A DNA stretch of 64,000 nt from Torymus aiolomorphi (GCA_036365515.1 CM070876.1:101680310-101744309), one strand, 5' to 3'. Shown: positions 21,701 through 34,751, counted from the first letter of the stretch. Numbers and translations: made by a program. Notes: generated by a model from the sequence alone, not told the origin.

Positions 21701-23909
21701 AGGGGATTTCTAGATTACGAATCTCAACTCAGATTTTCAGAATTCAAAATGGCGGATCGAAGATGTCGGCCACATATTGAAATATTACTGTATTTTGTTG
21801 AAAATTGTATATATGGAGTCTTTGGAGTCTCTTATTACAAATCTGAACCCAGATTAAGAACATTCAAAATGGCGGATTCAAAGATGGTGGTCAAATATTA
21901 AAATATTATTAGATTTTGCTGAAATTTGTATTAACTTAATATGGGATTTTTGGTTTCGCTGATTAGGAATCTGAGCATATATTGTGATAATTCAGACTGG
22001 TGGACGCAAGATCGCTAACAAAAATTGAAATTTTACTCGATTTTGCTGAAAATTGTATATAAGGAATATGTGGATTCGCAGATTACGAATCCCACCTCAG
22101 GTTTTCAGAATTCAAAATGACTGATCGAAGATGGAGGCGAAATATTCTAAAACTACTGGATTTTGCTGTAAATTGTATATAAGGGGTATCTGGATTTGCT
22201 GATTACGAATCCAAAATCAGATTTTCAGAAATCAAAATGGCTGATCGAAGATGGAGCCGAAATATTCAAAAACTACTGGAATTTACTGAAAATTGTATAT
22301 AAGGGGTATGTGGATTCGCTGATTACGAATCATAACTCAGATTTTCAGAGTTCAAAATGGCTGATTGAAGATGGAGGCGAAATATTTAAATACTACTGGA
22401 TATGCTGAGAATTGTATAAAAGGGATTTCTGGATTCGCTGATTACGAATCACAACTCAGATTTTCAGAATTCAAAATGGCTGATCGAAGATGGAGGCGAA
22501 ATATTCAAATACTACTGGATTTGCTGAAAATTGTATAAAAGGGATTTCTGGATACGCTGACTACGAATCTGAACTCAGATTCTCAGAATTCAAAATGGCG
22601 GATTCGAAGATGGTGGTTAAATATTGAAATATTATTGGATTTTGCTGAAAATTGTATATACCGGATTTTTGGTTTCGCTGATTATGAATCTGAACATATG
22701 TTTTGAAAATTCAGTCTGGTGGACCCAAGATGACTGACAAAAATTGAAATTTTACTCGAGTTTGCTAAAAATTGTCTACAGTGGGTTTCCGGATTCGGCA
22801 ATTAGGAATCGTAACTCATATTTTGAAAATTTAAAATAGAGGACCCAAGATGGCTTCCAAAAATTGAAATATTACTAGATTTTGCTGAAAATCGTATATA
22901 CGGGATTTCTGAATTCGATTATGACGGATCTGAACTAAGATTTTAAAATTTCAAAATGGCGGCAAAATATTTAAATTATACTGGCTTTTGCTAAAAATTG
23001 TATATAGGAGGTTTCTATATTCGCTGATTATGAATCTGAACTCAGATTTTCAGAATTCAAAATGGCTGATCGAAGATGGAGGCCAAATATTCAAATATTA
23101 TTGGATTTTGCTGAAAATTGTATATAGGCGTATCTGGATCCGCTGATTATGAATCTGAACTGAGATTTAGAAAATTCAAAGTAGAAGACCCAAGATGACG
23201 GCCAAAAATTGAAATTTTACCGGAATTTCATAAAAATTGTATATTATGGGTTTCCGGATTCGCTGATTAGAAATCTGAAATCAGATTTTGTAAATACAAA
23301 ATGGCTGCCAAAAATTGGAATATTACTGGATTTTGCTGAAAATTGTATGTTGGGTATTTTGATTCACTGATTATGAATTCGAACTCAGATTTTCAGAATT
23401 CAAAATGGCGCATCGAAGATGGAGTGATATTCAAATATCACTGGATTTCGCTGAAAATTGTATATAGGGAACCCATCTAGTTTCGCTGATTACGAATCTG
23501 AACTCATATTTTGCCAATTCAAAATGGCTGCCAAATATTGAAAAATTGCTGATTTTACGATTGCATATGGGAAATTTCTGGATTTGCATGATGATGAATC
23601 AGAATTCAGATTATGAAACTTCAAAATGGCATACCCAAGATGGCGGCCAAAAATTGAACTTTTCTGTTTTGCAAAAAATTGAATATACTGAATTTCTGGA
23701 TTCGTTGATTACGAATATGAACTCAGATTTTAAAAATTCAAAATGGCAGTAAAATATTGAAATAATATTGGATTTTGCAAAAAAAATTGTATGTATGGGA
23801 TTTCCGAATTACCTGATTACGAATCTGATATTGAAAATTCAAAATGGCGGAACAAAAATGTCTGCCACGTATTGAAATATCACTGAATATTGCTGAAAAG
23901 TGTATATAC

Positions 23910-24255
23910 ACGGAAAGAAGCATTCAGAGCTATAGGCCGTGAGTTATAACAGAGTAAGCGGGTACCGTCTCTGCCACCGTGTGACGGCGCGACATTCAGA
24001 CATGTCAACGATGGTCTCTAGGCAACGCTATACGAGGTGACTGCCGCAGTCATCAGACCTGCCATTCACGCTTGTCGCCGTGCGCGTTAAAGCTTGAACT
24101 CAGTGATAGTCACGGCCTACAGCCGTATCACGCGAGCACCCTTCATCGAAATGACCACAGTCACAGTCATAGTCGCATATGTCACGACATCCGGCGATGG
24201 CACGCTATTTTTTTCTCGCGCGTCACGGGCTACAACTGTGAATTCTTCTTTCCGT
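23910..24255. mobile_element. 346-bp MITE in the satellite array, 4-bp duplication
   Basis: Ends ACGGAAAGAAGCATTC and GAATTCTTCTTTCCGT are inverted repeats with one or two mismatches. Flanks read TGTATATAC before and ATACGGGATT after, while uninterrupted monomers in the same array read TGTATATACGGGATT; the duplicated bases are therefore ATAC. The interior is GC-richer than its host, with several CGTCAC/GTGACG words. No transposase. The superfamily is not assigned. Confidence 0.7.
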
Positions 24256-24870
24256 ATACGGGATTTCTGGATTCGATTATGACGCATCTGAACTCAGATT
24301 TTAAAGATTCAAAATGGCGGCAAAATATTTAAATTATACTGGCTTTTGCTAAAAATTGTATATAGGAGGTTTATATATTCGCTGATTACGAATCTGGACT
24401 CAGATGTTCAGAATTCAATCGCCAATCGATGATGGCTGTTACATATTGAAATATTACTGGATTTTGCTGAAAATTGTATATACGGGATTTCTGGATTCGA
24501 TTATTACGAATCTGAACTCAGATTTTAAACATTGAAAATGGCTGCAAAATATTTAAATAATACTGGATTTTGCTAATGATTTTATGAAGGGGATTTGTAG
24601 ATTACGAATCTCAACTCCGATTTTCAGAATTCAAAATGGCGGATCTAAGATGTCGGACACATATTGAAATATTATTGGATTTTGCTGAAAATTTTAATTC
24701 AAACTGGTGGACCTAAGATGACTAACAAAAATTGAAATTTTACTCGAGTTTGTTAAAAATTGTATATAGTGAGTTTCCGAATTCGCTGATTAGGAATCTG
24801 AACTCAGATTTTGTAAATATAAAATGGCGACCAAAAATTGAAATATTACTGGATTTTATAATCAATAAGT

Positions 24871-25404
24871 TACAAATAAAATCAGAGCTGACGTAATGAA
24901 CTACATATATATTCTGCATTATTTTGTTAAATCAAGGAACGCGGGAGCGTTCCGAAGGCAAGTATAGAAGAGCCTTAGGACGACCGCGTGAATATATACT
25001 TTGAAATGGATGTACGAGAAATTCAATGCGATTATATACCTATTGCGTTAGTTTCAACTATATAACATATCCCTCTTAATCGAAAGCCATTTCATTGCTC
25101 TACTCAAATCGAAAGGTTTCATTTAAAAAGATTGTCTCATTCAAAAGATTTAGAGATCTGAATATTTTTATGTACGATTTCCTTTCCGATTTTTTCTCCA
25201 CATTCTTCAGTCTGCACAAACTATACATTTTTGTCCGACCGGTACATAGTATAGCATTTTTGTCCGACCGACTAGAAGAGAGAGAGGGAGGAAAGGGAGA
25301 AGAGCGACGGAGAGAGAGAGAGAGAGAGAGAGAGAATCCGTATATGGTATATATATATATATATATCTGGTCAATCAACCTAACCTTGTTACTTTATGTA
25401 TACA
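24871..25404. other. Spacer with (GA)n and short (TA)n
   Basis: No recognised gene. TTTTTGTCCGACCGG is repeated (25228 and 25258 region). A (GA)n run of about 26 bp lies at 25308-25334, followed by a short (TA)n. The 143-aa plus frame and 92-aa minus frame pass through these repeats and are not supported. Confidence 0.5.
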
Positions 25405-25998
25405 TACATAATAACTTTCAATATTTACGCATTAGTTCCGTATACAATCATCATCATTTATACAAGTCATTTATACAAGTTATATTGAAAAGACTTTTTA
25501 CATCGTTGAAATTCGATTTAAATTGACTTGGTGTATATTATAATATATATATATTCAGATATATTTTCAGATAAGTAGCAAACTTTTATTATAAAATAAA
25601 AAAATAATGTTCTTAATATAAGTATTGTTACTTTGTGAAATCTTTTTTTTGTTACAGATTATATCAGAAAGAACAAGGATAATTGACAAGTAGATTATAC
25701 ATAATAACTTTCAATATTTACGCATTAGTTCCGTATACAATCATCATCATTTATACAAGTCATTTATACAAGTTATATTGAAAAGACTTTTTACATCGTT
25801 GAAATTCGATTTAAATTGACTTGGTGTATATTATAATATATATATATATATATATTCAGATATATTTTCAGATAAGTAGCAAACTTTTATTATAAAATAA
25901 AAAATAATGTTCTTAATATAAGTATTGTTACTTTGTGAAATCTTTTTTTGTTACAGATTATATCAGAAAGAACAAGGATAATTGACAAGTAGATTATG
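25405..25998 (+). repeat. Tandem duplication of a 294-bp unit
   Basis: The segment starting ACATAATAACTTTCAAT at 25405 is repeated from 25699 with very few differences, mainly in a short (TA)n and T-run lengths. Near identity implies a recent duplication. The unit is AT-rich and non-coding. Confidence 0.92.
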
Positions 25999-26320
25999 AT
26001 TATGATTAAATAGTTTGCAACATATATAGAAGAGTTCAAAATTATTATTATTATGCATTATACATTAAGGCCACTAAAAGATTATTTTCAAGTCTGTCAA
26101 AGAATGCAACCACCTGTAATAGAAAAAAAGAAATACTGTTGCAGATAATATTTCTCTAGCAGAGCCTCGTTCTACTTTATGGTGTTTTAATTATGGATGC
26201 TTTACTGGCCCTACGATTTCTAAAGGTAAACTAGCATTATTAAAACCCGGAAATAGTGATATATAAGATCAAAATGTTTCAGAAGAGTTCTCAGTAAATA
26301 TTGTGAAAATGTCTACAGAT

Positions 26321-28080
26321 AAAAGTGCTCAGTTAATCTAATTTTATAATTTTCTCACGGTGGGAGACGTCAAAATGTTTCAGAGGAGATCTCAGTAATT
26401 TTTCTACACAAGATTCAGATAATTATTTCAAAAAGTATACAAGAATGTTACGGAAGCTTTTATTATCAGAAATTCTTAGTTCATAAACTGATACAAGATG
26501 TGTGGCAATCATGAGTTTCTACTATAAAAGAATGTCGAGAAAGCTTTCTTTTCCCAATGATTCTTAGTTCATAAACTTTTGTTTTTAATTTTGCAAGATG
26601 TATCTGATTGCTTATTAATTCAAGTGGTTTTTAGTTAAAATTTAAACGAATCTAAGTGTCGAATATAATGTAATTATATAGTGATTGGCTTATGGCAATG
26701 GGTGCCTATAAATAAAATAAAGTATCGGTATGATGTGTTAAATGAAGTGTTGATAACAAATTTCTAACCTCTACTTAAAATCAGAATTTAAAATATTGGT
26801 CAGAGCCTTGGTTAAAAAAAAACATTTTTTGTCTATACTTCAAGAAACTTTGTTGATATTGGCGCTGTGCATATTTATTTACTTAAACATCAATTAAAAG
26901 ATTATGTTAAGTGAACAATAAAATAGAGAAAAAGAAAAAATGATGTGTTATTGTTGTGAATAAAAGTGCTCAGTTAATCTAATTTTATAATTTTCTCATG
27001 GTGGGAGACGTCAAAATGTTTCAGAAGAGTTCTCAGTAAATATTGTGAAAATGTCTACAGATAAAAGTGCTCAGTTAATCTAATTTTATAATTTTCTCAT
27101 GGTGGGAGACGTCAAAATGTTTCAGAGGAGATCTCAGTAATTTTTCTACACAAGATTCAGATAATTATTTCAAAAAGTATACAAGAATGTTACGAAAGCT
27201 TTTATTATCAGAAATTCTTAGTTCATAAACTGATACAAGATGTGTGGCAATCATGAGTTTCTACTATAAAAGAATGTCGAGAAAGCTTTCTTTTCCCAAT
27301 GATTCTTAGTTCATAAACTTTTGTTTTTAATTTTGCAAGATGTATCTGATTGCTTATTAATTCAAGTGGTTTCTAGTTAAAATTTAAACGAATCTAAGTG
27401 TCGAATATAATGTAATTATATAGTGATTGGCTTATGGAAATGGGTGCCTATAAATAAAATAAAGTATCGGTATGATGTGTTAAATGAAGTGTTGATAACA
27501 AATTTCTAACCTCTACTTAAAATCAGAATTTAAAATATTGGTCAGAGCCTTGGTTAAAAAAAAACATTTTTTGTCTATACTTCAAGAAACTTTGTTGATA
27601 TTGGCGCTGTGCATATTTATTTACTTAAACATCAATTAAAAGATTATGTTAAGTGAACAATAAAATAGAGAAAAAAGAAAAAATATTGTGAAAATGTCTA
27701 CGGATAAAAGTGCTCAGTTAATCTAATTTTATAATTTTCTCACAGTGGGAGACGTCAAAATGTTTCAGAGGAGTTCTCAGTAAATATTTTTCTACACAAG
27801 ATTCAGATAATTATTTCAAAAAGTATACAAGAATGTTATGGAAGCTTTTATTATCAGAAATTCAAGATGTTTCAAGATGTTTTATATTTTAAAAGAATGG
27901 AGAAAGCTTTTTTCTCTCAATGATTCTTAGTTCATAAACTTTTGTGTTTAATTTTGCAAGATGTGTCTGATTGGTTATTAATTCAACTGGTTTCTAGTTA
28001 AAATTTCAACGAATCTAAGAGTTGAAAATATAATGTAATTATTATATAGTGATTGGCTTATCGTGATGGGCGCCAAATGT
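26321..28080 (+). repeat. Tandem repeat of a ~642-bp unit, about 2.7 copies plus a 101-bp partial copy
   Basis: AAAAGTGCTCAGTTAATCTA begins copies at 26321, 27063 and 27706, with an extra partial start at 26962. Spacings are 641, 101 and 643 bp. Copies 1 and 2 are almost identical; the third is shorter and diverged. GGTGGGAGACGTCAAAATG is in each. No open frame of note. Confidence 0.9.
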
Positions 28081-28660
28081 TTCAGAGTAGCTATCTGTTC
28101 TGTGAATTACCGTATATGAAACCATAATATATAAATTACTGTAATGGCTACTTTTTTATCTGCAACCAATATTTTAATTTGCTAGCGGATTGTGTTGCAG
28201 TAGTGTGGCTAGTTACAATGTATTTATTTTATAACTCTCTCCCGCTCCCCTCTCTTTCTCTCCCTCAACATATGTCAAACTCTGTACCAAGAACTTTAAT
28301 GAGAGCCTAAATATTTTTTTTTAAACAATCAGTAAAACAAATAGTGGCTAAGGCAAATGTATGAGTTTTCTCTGTATAATTAATCAACATCTGTCACACT
28401 CTGAACCAAGAACTTTAATGAAAACCTAAATATTTTTTAAAACAATCAGCAAAACAAATAGTATTATTAATGTAACAACACAATTTGTCTAGTCTTTTTA
28501 TTTTTTCTAGTCTCATCTATTCAATAAGCACTCTCTACAAATGGTAATAATTTTTTCATGACTGTACTAATAATAATAGTGTTGATATTTAAAACTTTCT
28601 ACGAAAGTGTAAAATAAGGCAAGTATAGAAGTTTTTTCTGTATAATCTATGTATAATCTA
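28081..28660. other. AT-rich repeats flanking the palindrome
   Basis: A ~75-bp phrase containing CTGTACCAAGAACTTTAATG and ACAATCAGTAAAACAAATAG is repeated at about 28267 and 28385, and again inside the palindrome arm (28800). The 86-bp phrase AAAACTTTCTACGAAAGT...GTTTTTTCTGTATAAT occurs just outside (28590) and at the start of the palindrome arm (28665). Nothing coding. Confidence 0.6.
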
Positions 28661-31289
28661 AATATAAAACTTTCTACGAAAGTATAAAATAAGGCAAGTA
28701 TAGACGTTTTTTCTGTATAATATACTCTTCCTCTCTCTCTTCCCCCGCCCTCTCTCACCCTCTCTCCCCCCTCCCCTTTCTTCCTCTCTCTCTCTTAACA
28801 TCCGTCAAACTCTGTACCAAAAACTTTAATCACAGCTTAAATATTTTTGTTTAATACAATCAACATGTTTAAAAAAAAAATAATTCCTTAAGTACGTTAC
28901 GTACGTTAATTAAACACAAGAAAGTACTGAAATCAATTATATTGTAGTCAAGTACCCATAACTTAACTTGACTGACATAATACAACTTTTCGTACCTACT
29001 CAAAAATATTCAGCTAGCGGGCATGAAGTACTATTTAACACCCAAGAGGCGTAATAGCTCTCATACTCCTACAAAACTTTATAGAACCTACGCACTTTAC
29101 GTCCGTGTGGGCAAAAATTATTTAAATTATATATAACTATCTTTTACTTCGTCGAGTAAATGTATACTGAACAAATTATATGTATGCAGATTCAAATTCT
29201 TCATTGTAAATCAAACAAACGAAAGTTGTGAAATCAATTACCGATAGTTAAGTAATGCAAACAACTCTCCGAAACAACTGTATGACTGATCTCAGAAATA
29301 TATTATTCTAATTTGTTCATTCTTCTATACAAATTAAACACAAGAAAGTACTGAAATCAATTTATTGTAGTCAAGTATACCCATAAGTTAACTTGACTGA
29401 GATAATAGAACTTTTAGTACCTTGCGTGTAAAATTACATTTCACGCCCACGTTGTAACTTCAAAAATATTCACCCAGCAGGCATAAAGTACTACTTAACG
29501 CCTAATAAGCGGAATAGCTCACATATTCCTACAACACTTTATAGAACCTACGCACTTTACTCCCGGGTAGACGAAAATTATTAATTAATTACTATTATGC
29601 CTTCTTTTTATTTCTAAAATTAATAAGAATTTTATCAGATATTTACGAAGTCAATGCCTATATAAAAAATTACATAGTTACCACACATCCCCATTTTTCA
29701 TTATTTTTTCTCAATTTTGAAATTTCTATAATATTACGCATCTTGGGAGGACACGAGAAGTCTAGAGCTGCTCTAGCAGGGTGGTCGTCCAATCTTCCAT
29801 ACATACTTGGCGGGCCCGACGGTTTGCAGTTTAAGGTGTAGACATTGTCATTTTCATATGAATATTCATACGTTTAAAGATCAGATAAAATGTATAAATC
29901 AATTGCTTCTAGATATTAAATACTGATCCGTGAATATATTACTCTTTTTAAATAGAAAAGTCCAAACACAGATGAAAATTTCATATGAGATCTCATATGA
30001 GAATATCGGACATCAGATCCCATATGAGATCACATATGAGGTCCCATAATATATAAAATTGCAGATGACATAACATATATGAGTCTTATCTGATGTCATG
30101 TCCGAAATACTCATAACAAGTCCGAAATACGCCCGCCAAGTATGTATGGAAGATTGGACGACCACCCCTGCTAGAGCAGCTCTAGACTTCTCGTGTCCTC
30201 CCAAGATGCGTAATATTATAGAAATTTCAAAATTGAGAAAAAATAATGAAAAATGGGGATGTGTGGTAACTATGTAATTTTTTTATATAGGCATTGACTT
30301 CGTAAATATCTGATAAAATTCTTATTAATTTTAGAAATAAAAAGAAGGCATAATAGTAATTAATTAATAATTTTCGTCTACCCGGGAGTAAAGTGCGTAG
30401 GTTCTATAAAGTGTTGTAGGAATATGTGAGCTATTCCGCTTATTAGGCGTTAAGTAGTACTTTATGCCTGCTGGGTGAATATTTTTGAAGTTACAACGTG
30501 GGCGTGAAATGTAATTTTACACGCAAGGTACTAAAAGTTCTATTATCTCAGTCAAGTTAACTTATGGGTATACTTGACTACAATAAATTGATTTCAGTAC
30601 TTTCTTGTGTTTAATTTGTATAGAAGAATGAACAAATTAGAATAATATATTTCTGAGATCAGTCATACAGTTGTTTCGGAGAGTTGTTTGCATTACTTAA
30701 CTATCGGTAATTGATTTCACAACTTTCGTTTGTTTGATTTGCAATGAAGAATTTGAATCTGCATACATATAATTTGTTCAGTATACATTTACTCGACGAA
30801 GTAAAAGATAGTTATATATAATTTAAATAATTTTTGCCCACACGGACGTAAAGTGCGTAGGTTCTATAAAGTTTTGTAGGAGTATGAGAGCTATTACGCC
30901 TCTTGGGTGTTAAATAGTACTTCATGCCCGCTAGCTGAATATTTTTGAGTAGGTACGAAAAGTTGTATTATGTCAGTCAAGTTAAGTTATGGGTACTTGA
31001 CTACAATATAATTGATTTCAGTACTTTCTTGTGTTTAATTAACGTACGTAACGTACTTAAGGAATTATTTTTTTTTTTTAAACATGTTGATTGTATTAAA
31101 CAAAAATATTTAAGCTGTGATTAAAGTTTTTGGTACAGAGTTTGACGGATGTTAAGAGAGAGAGAGGAAGAAAGGGGAGGGGGGAGAGAGGGTGAGAGAG
31201 GGCGGGGGAAGAGAGAGAGGAAGAGTATATTATACAGAAAAAACGTCTATACTTGCCTTATTTTATACTTTCGTAGAAAGTTTTATATT
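28661..31289. repeat. Large palindrome, ~1.16-kb arms, 305-bp spacer
   Basis: The left arm 28661-29825 and right arm 30131-31289 are reverse complements that match almost base for base, including a long irregular CT/GA tract, with only rare single-base differences (for example one C added at about 30166). The spacer 29826-30130 is AT-rich with CATATGAG repeats. Each arm contains two related ~200-bp blocks (about 28910-29130 and 29335-29590), both with TTATAGAACCTACGCACTTTAC. No gene. It could be a non-autonomous foldback element, a recent inverted duplication or an assembly artefact. Confidence 0.93.
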
Positions 31290-31482
31290 ATAATATACTT
31301 AGTATTTTAAAAATTAATAAATGTTAAGAATGATGTTTTTAAAAAACATTACAGAAATTTTAAATGAAAAAATGTGTTTCATGATATTATGTAATAGAAG
31401 ATTATGCTCATTCATTATTATTAATATTTATCTCTAACAATGGGGTTTGGCGATCGGAGCGAGCAGGGGGCGAACCCCCTAG
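31290..31482 (+). mobile_element. Second candidate Helitron-type 3' terminus
   Basis: AT-rich DNA leads to CGATCGGAGCGAGC, the hairpin AGGGGGCGAACCCCCT and AG, then T; the last bases before the T are CTAG, fitting the CTRR|T rule. The left part of any such element has been cut off by the palindrome boundary at 31289. Confidence 0.4.
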
Positions 31483-31500
31483 TATGTATATATATATATT

Positions 31501-32028
<528 letters not shown>

Positions 32029-32032
32029 GCCC

Positions 32033-33882
32033 GAATCCATTTCAAATCAGGTGGACCGCGTATGCCTATGTCACCGATCATTTTGGAATTAAAGTATTCA
32101 TGTTCTTCTCCAAAAATTATTTGACCCATATATTTTTATTTTTTTGTTGTATCAAAATTTCATGCGTTCAGCAATGGCAAAAAATTTCGGAAAAACCTTA
32201 CTTAGAAAAAAATTTTTTCAATGTAATTTTCAAACCGCTACTGCTTCACCAGTTTTTTAAGCTTTTTAGCGTGTAACACATAATTTCATTCAGGTTTGAG
32301 CCCTCTTTCACGTTCTTTATGTTATTTTAAAAAAAAATAAAAAATGCACGAGTTATGTACTTTTTACTGAAAAATGCACTTTTTAGAAAAGTGCATTTTT
32401 CTCAAAAACACCATTTTTTTTTTGCTCAATTTTTTTTTGTCCTGATAGAGGACCTAAATACCTATCTAGACGTATTTGTGAAATTCCCGACCCGTGCCCA
32501 GGAATAGCGATCATTAATGAGATAATACACAAACAAATTTTTCACGCTTAACCCTTACATATAGTCAATGGTATAACAGTCAATATAAAGGTTTTTATCT
32601 TTGTGCGTAAGCAATATACAAGTACACATAGTATCTGTTGTATTTTTTATTTTTGTCTTTTAGATTTTTTATTTTTATATCTACCTTTCTTTTACTGCTT
32701 CATTGTTCTTACTTTAGTAAGGGGACAATCAGCGGTCTTTGCTGTTGAACAATGTACTTTATCATTGCACGTTTCTTTAATCCATAAATGAGTTTTTTGA
32801 ATTCCAGGATACTTAGGAGTAGCAAGCCAATCAACATTTTTTACTTTTCTAAACTCTTCTACGTCAACGTCTTGTAAATGTATTATTTTAATTGCATCTG
32901 TATATTTTTGAACGTGCTCTACAAAATCATTAGCATTTTGAATGGATTTTTCATGGGGATCTCGAAGATTATGCGAAGTAGCATAATGCTTTATAAGTCC
33001 ACCGGCACCATCTACAGCTCCTTTGCCGTGCCCAGTAGCAGAGAACAACCATTTTATATCAAACGGTGCTCGTTTTAATTCGTATAACTGAAAGCGATTT
33101 TTAAAGTGGGTATAGTGGCACCGTCTGATACAATGGTAATTTTTGTTATTGAATGACAACAATTGTCTTTCAAGTAGGTTATAATGTTTTCTACTGATAG
33201 AAAAGTATACGTTCAAATCATTGAGTTAATGATCAAATTTCTATTTTCACAGCAAAGATAAAAATAAAAAATACAACAGATACTATGTGTACTTGTATAT
33301 TGTTTACGCACAAAGATAAAAACCTTTATATTGACTGTTATACCATTGACTATATGTAAGGGTTAAGCGTGAAAAATTTATTTGTGTATTATCTCATTAA
33401 TGATCGCTATTCCTGGGCACGGGTCGGGAATTTCACAAATACGTCTAGATAGGTATTTAGGTCCTCTATCAGGACAAAAAAAAATTGAGCAAAAAAAAAA
33501 ATGGTGTTTTTGAGAAAAATGCACTTTTCTAAAAAGTGCATTTTTCAGTAAAAAGTACATAACTCGTGCATTTTTTATTTTTTTTTAAATAACATAAAGA
33601 ACGTGAAAGAGGGCTCAAACCTTAGTGAAATTATGTGTTACACGCTAAAAATCTTAAAAAACTGGTGAAGCAGTAGCGGTTTGAAAATTACATTGAAAAA
33701 ATTTTTTTCTAAGTAAGGTTTTTCTCGGAATTTTTTGCCATTGCTGAACGCATGAAATTTTGATACAACAAAAAAATAAAAATATACGGGTCAAATAATT
33801 TTTGGAGAAGAACATGAATACTTTAATTCCAAAATGATCGGTGACATAGGCATACGCGGTCCACCTGATTTGAAATGGATTC
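32033..33882 (-). mobile_element. DNA transposon with ~630-bp inverted arms and GCCC duplication
   Basis: Arms 32033 to about 32660 and about 33250 to 33882 are near-perfect reverse complements ending GAATCCATTTCAAATCAGG. Both flanks carry GCCC (32029-32032 and 33883-33886), consistent with a 4-bp target-site duplication. A 174-aa frame fills the space between the arms. Within each arm is a short palindrome around AAAAGTGCATTTTT. Superfamily not assigned: a 4-bp duplication is known for Sola elements among others, but no catalytic triad is visible in the encoded protein, so it may be non-autonomous. Confidence 0.8.
32692..33216 (-). CDS. Transposon-encoded protein with a GHGKGAVDGAGG motif
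   Basis: 174 residues, the only frame between the inverted arms. Residues about 57-76 read KWLFSATGHGKGAVDGAGGL, followed by IKHYATSH; this G-H-G-K-G-A-x-D-G-x-G-G pattern is one I associate with uncharacterised, repeat-borne arthropod proteins of unknown function, so it may be the C-terminal part of a transposase. The N-terminal ~45 residues contain Cys/His (HCIRRCHYTHF). The C-terminus has three Cys. The start at 33216 is the first Met after the arm. No membrane segment. The short length argues for a truncated protein; a longer ancestral gene may have had its upstream part replaced by the arm. Confidence 0.55.
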   Translation of the reverse strand: MNVYFSISRKHYNLLERQLLSFNNKNYHCIRRCHYTHFKNRFQLYELKRAPFDIKWLFSATGHGKGAVDGAGGLIKHYATSHNLRDPHEKSIQNANDFVEHVQKYTDAIKIIHLQDVDVEEFRKVKNVDWLATPKYPGIQKTHLWIKETCNDKVHCSTAKTADCPLTKVRTMKQ

Positions 33883-33886
33883 GCCC

Positions 33887-34200
33887 ATAATTATCTTCCT
33901 ATATTATATAGTTGTAAGAAAATGTTTACGACTCGGCGCCCCCCCTCGCACCCCTCGCCCCTCGCCCCCCCCCCCCCACGCGCCTCCTCGCCTGTCGTCA
34001 GCGCCCCCCTCACCCCCTTCAAAATAACGTAAACATGTGACTAGTTATACGTTTTTTTGAAAGAAATTGTTGGAGGCTCGCCCCCCTCAACCGCCCTCGC
34101 GCGCCCTCGCCCCCTCCTCGCGCCCCCTCACTCCCTTCTCGCGCCTCCTCGCCCCCCTCAGCCCCTCCTCAGCCCCCTCAATTGTTTCAGTTATAAATCA
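33887..34200. repeat. C-rich minisatellite and flank (inverted partner at 34752-34955)
   Basis: GTAAGAAAATGTTTACGACT leads into CCCCTCGC-type repeats (33933-34020), then AAAATAACGTAAACATGTGAC and TATACGTTTTTTTGAAAGAA, then a second C-rich tract (34080-34180). The unique phrases recur inverted at 34752-34955 around a G-rich tract. Runs of four or more C on this strand, hence G on the other, could form quadruplexes. Confidence 0.75.
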
Positions 34201-34751
34201 TGATATAATTAATTAGAAGAATTGTCGAGTATCGCAAGTTCTATGTAATAATATTGATATTTATTTATTTGTATATTTATTTTTTTTTTAAATTGATTTA
34301 ACTATAAAGATTGGTTGAAGAGACGAACAGTTTTCCACGTAACCCTGGAGGTACTGTTCATTGACGCGTTGGATTGTTATTTTAAGTGGTATCTTTCGCC
34401 AATAGCCATATATAACCACTCTCATAATAGTATCTCATTGTTCTGAAGAAATGGACACTATCAAAGGACAAAAAGTTTTTGTTATCGGGGACATTTTAGA
34501 ATAACAAAATAATGTATTATATTTACACGTGCAAAATTATAATAATATCAAAGTTGTGGATACTTTTATAACTCCTTTGGATAAACTTTAAGAAGGATAT
34601 AAATCTATAGTCAGTAGCACTGAATATTTATATTATTAAAAATTTTATCATTGTTCTGAAGTAATGGACATTATCAAAGAACAAAGAGTTTTTGTTATCG
34701 GGGACATTTTAGAAGAAATGGAAGATATATCGGACATGTAATAAGGAATAT
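34201..34751 (+). other. AT-rich spacer with an internal ~65-bp duplication
   Basis: The phrase TCATTGTTCTGAAG(A/T)AATGGACA and the following ~45 bp occur at about 34435 and 34645, 210 bp apart. Each begins a tiny frame starting MD(T/I)IK; the second runs 25 codons. Too short to call as genes. ACCCTGGAGGTACTGTTCA (34343) resembles a phrase in the LTR-like block at 16347. Confidence 0.4.

Larger units (their letters stand above)
21062..24870 (+). repeat. Satellite array 1, ~120-bp monomer
   Basis: Monomers are recognisable by GGATTTTGCTGAAAATTGTA, GGATTCGCTGATTACGAATC, CAGATTTTCAGAATTC and AAAATGGCGGATCGAAGATG. Measured spacings around 22039-22643 are 118-123 bp. About 25-28 diverged monomers are present. 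The array is interrupted at about 21196-21700 by a GC-rich block and at 23910-24255 by a MITE. No protein is encoded; the short frames are products of the monomer. Confidence 0.9.
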
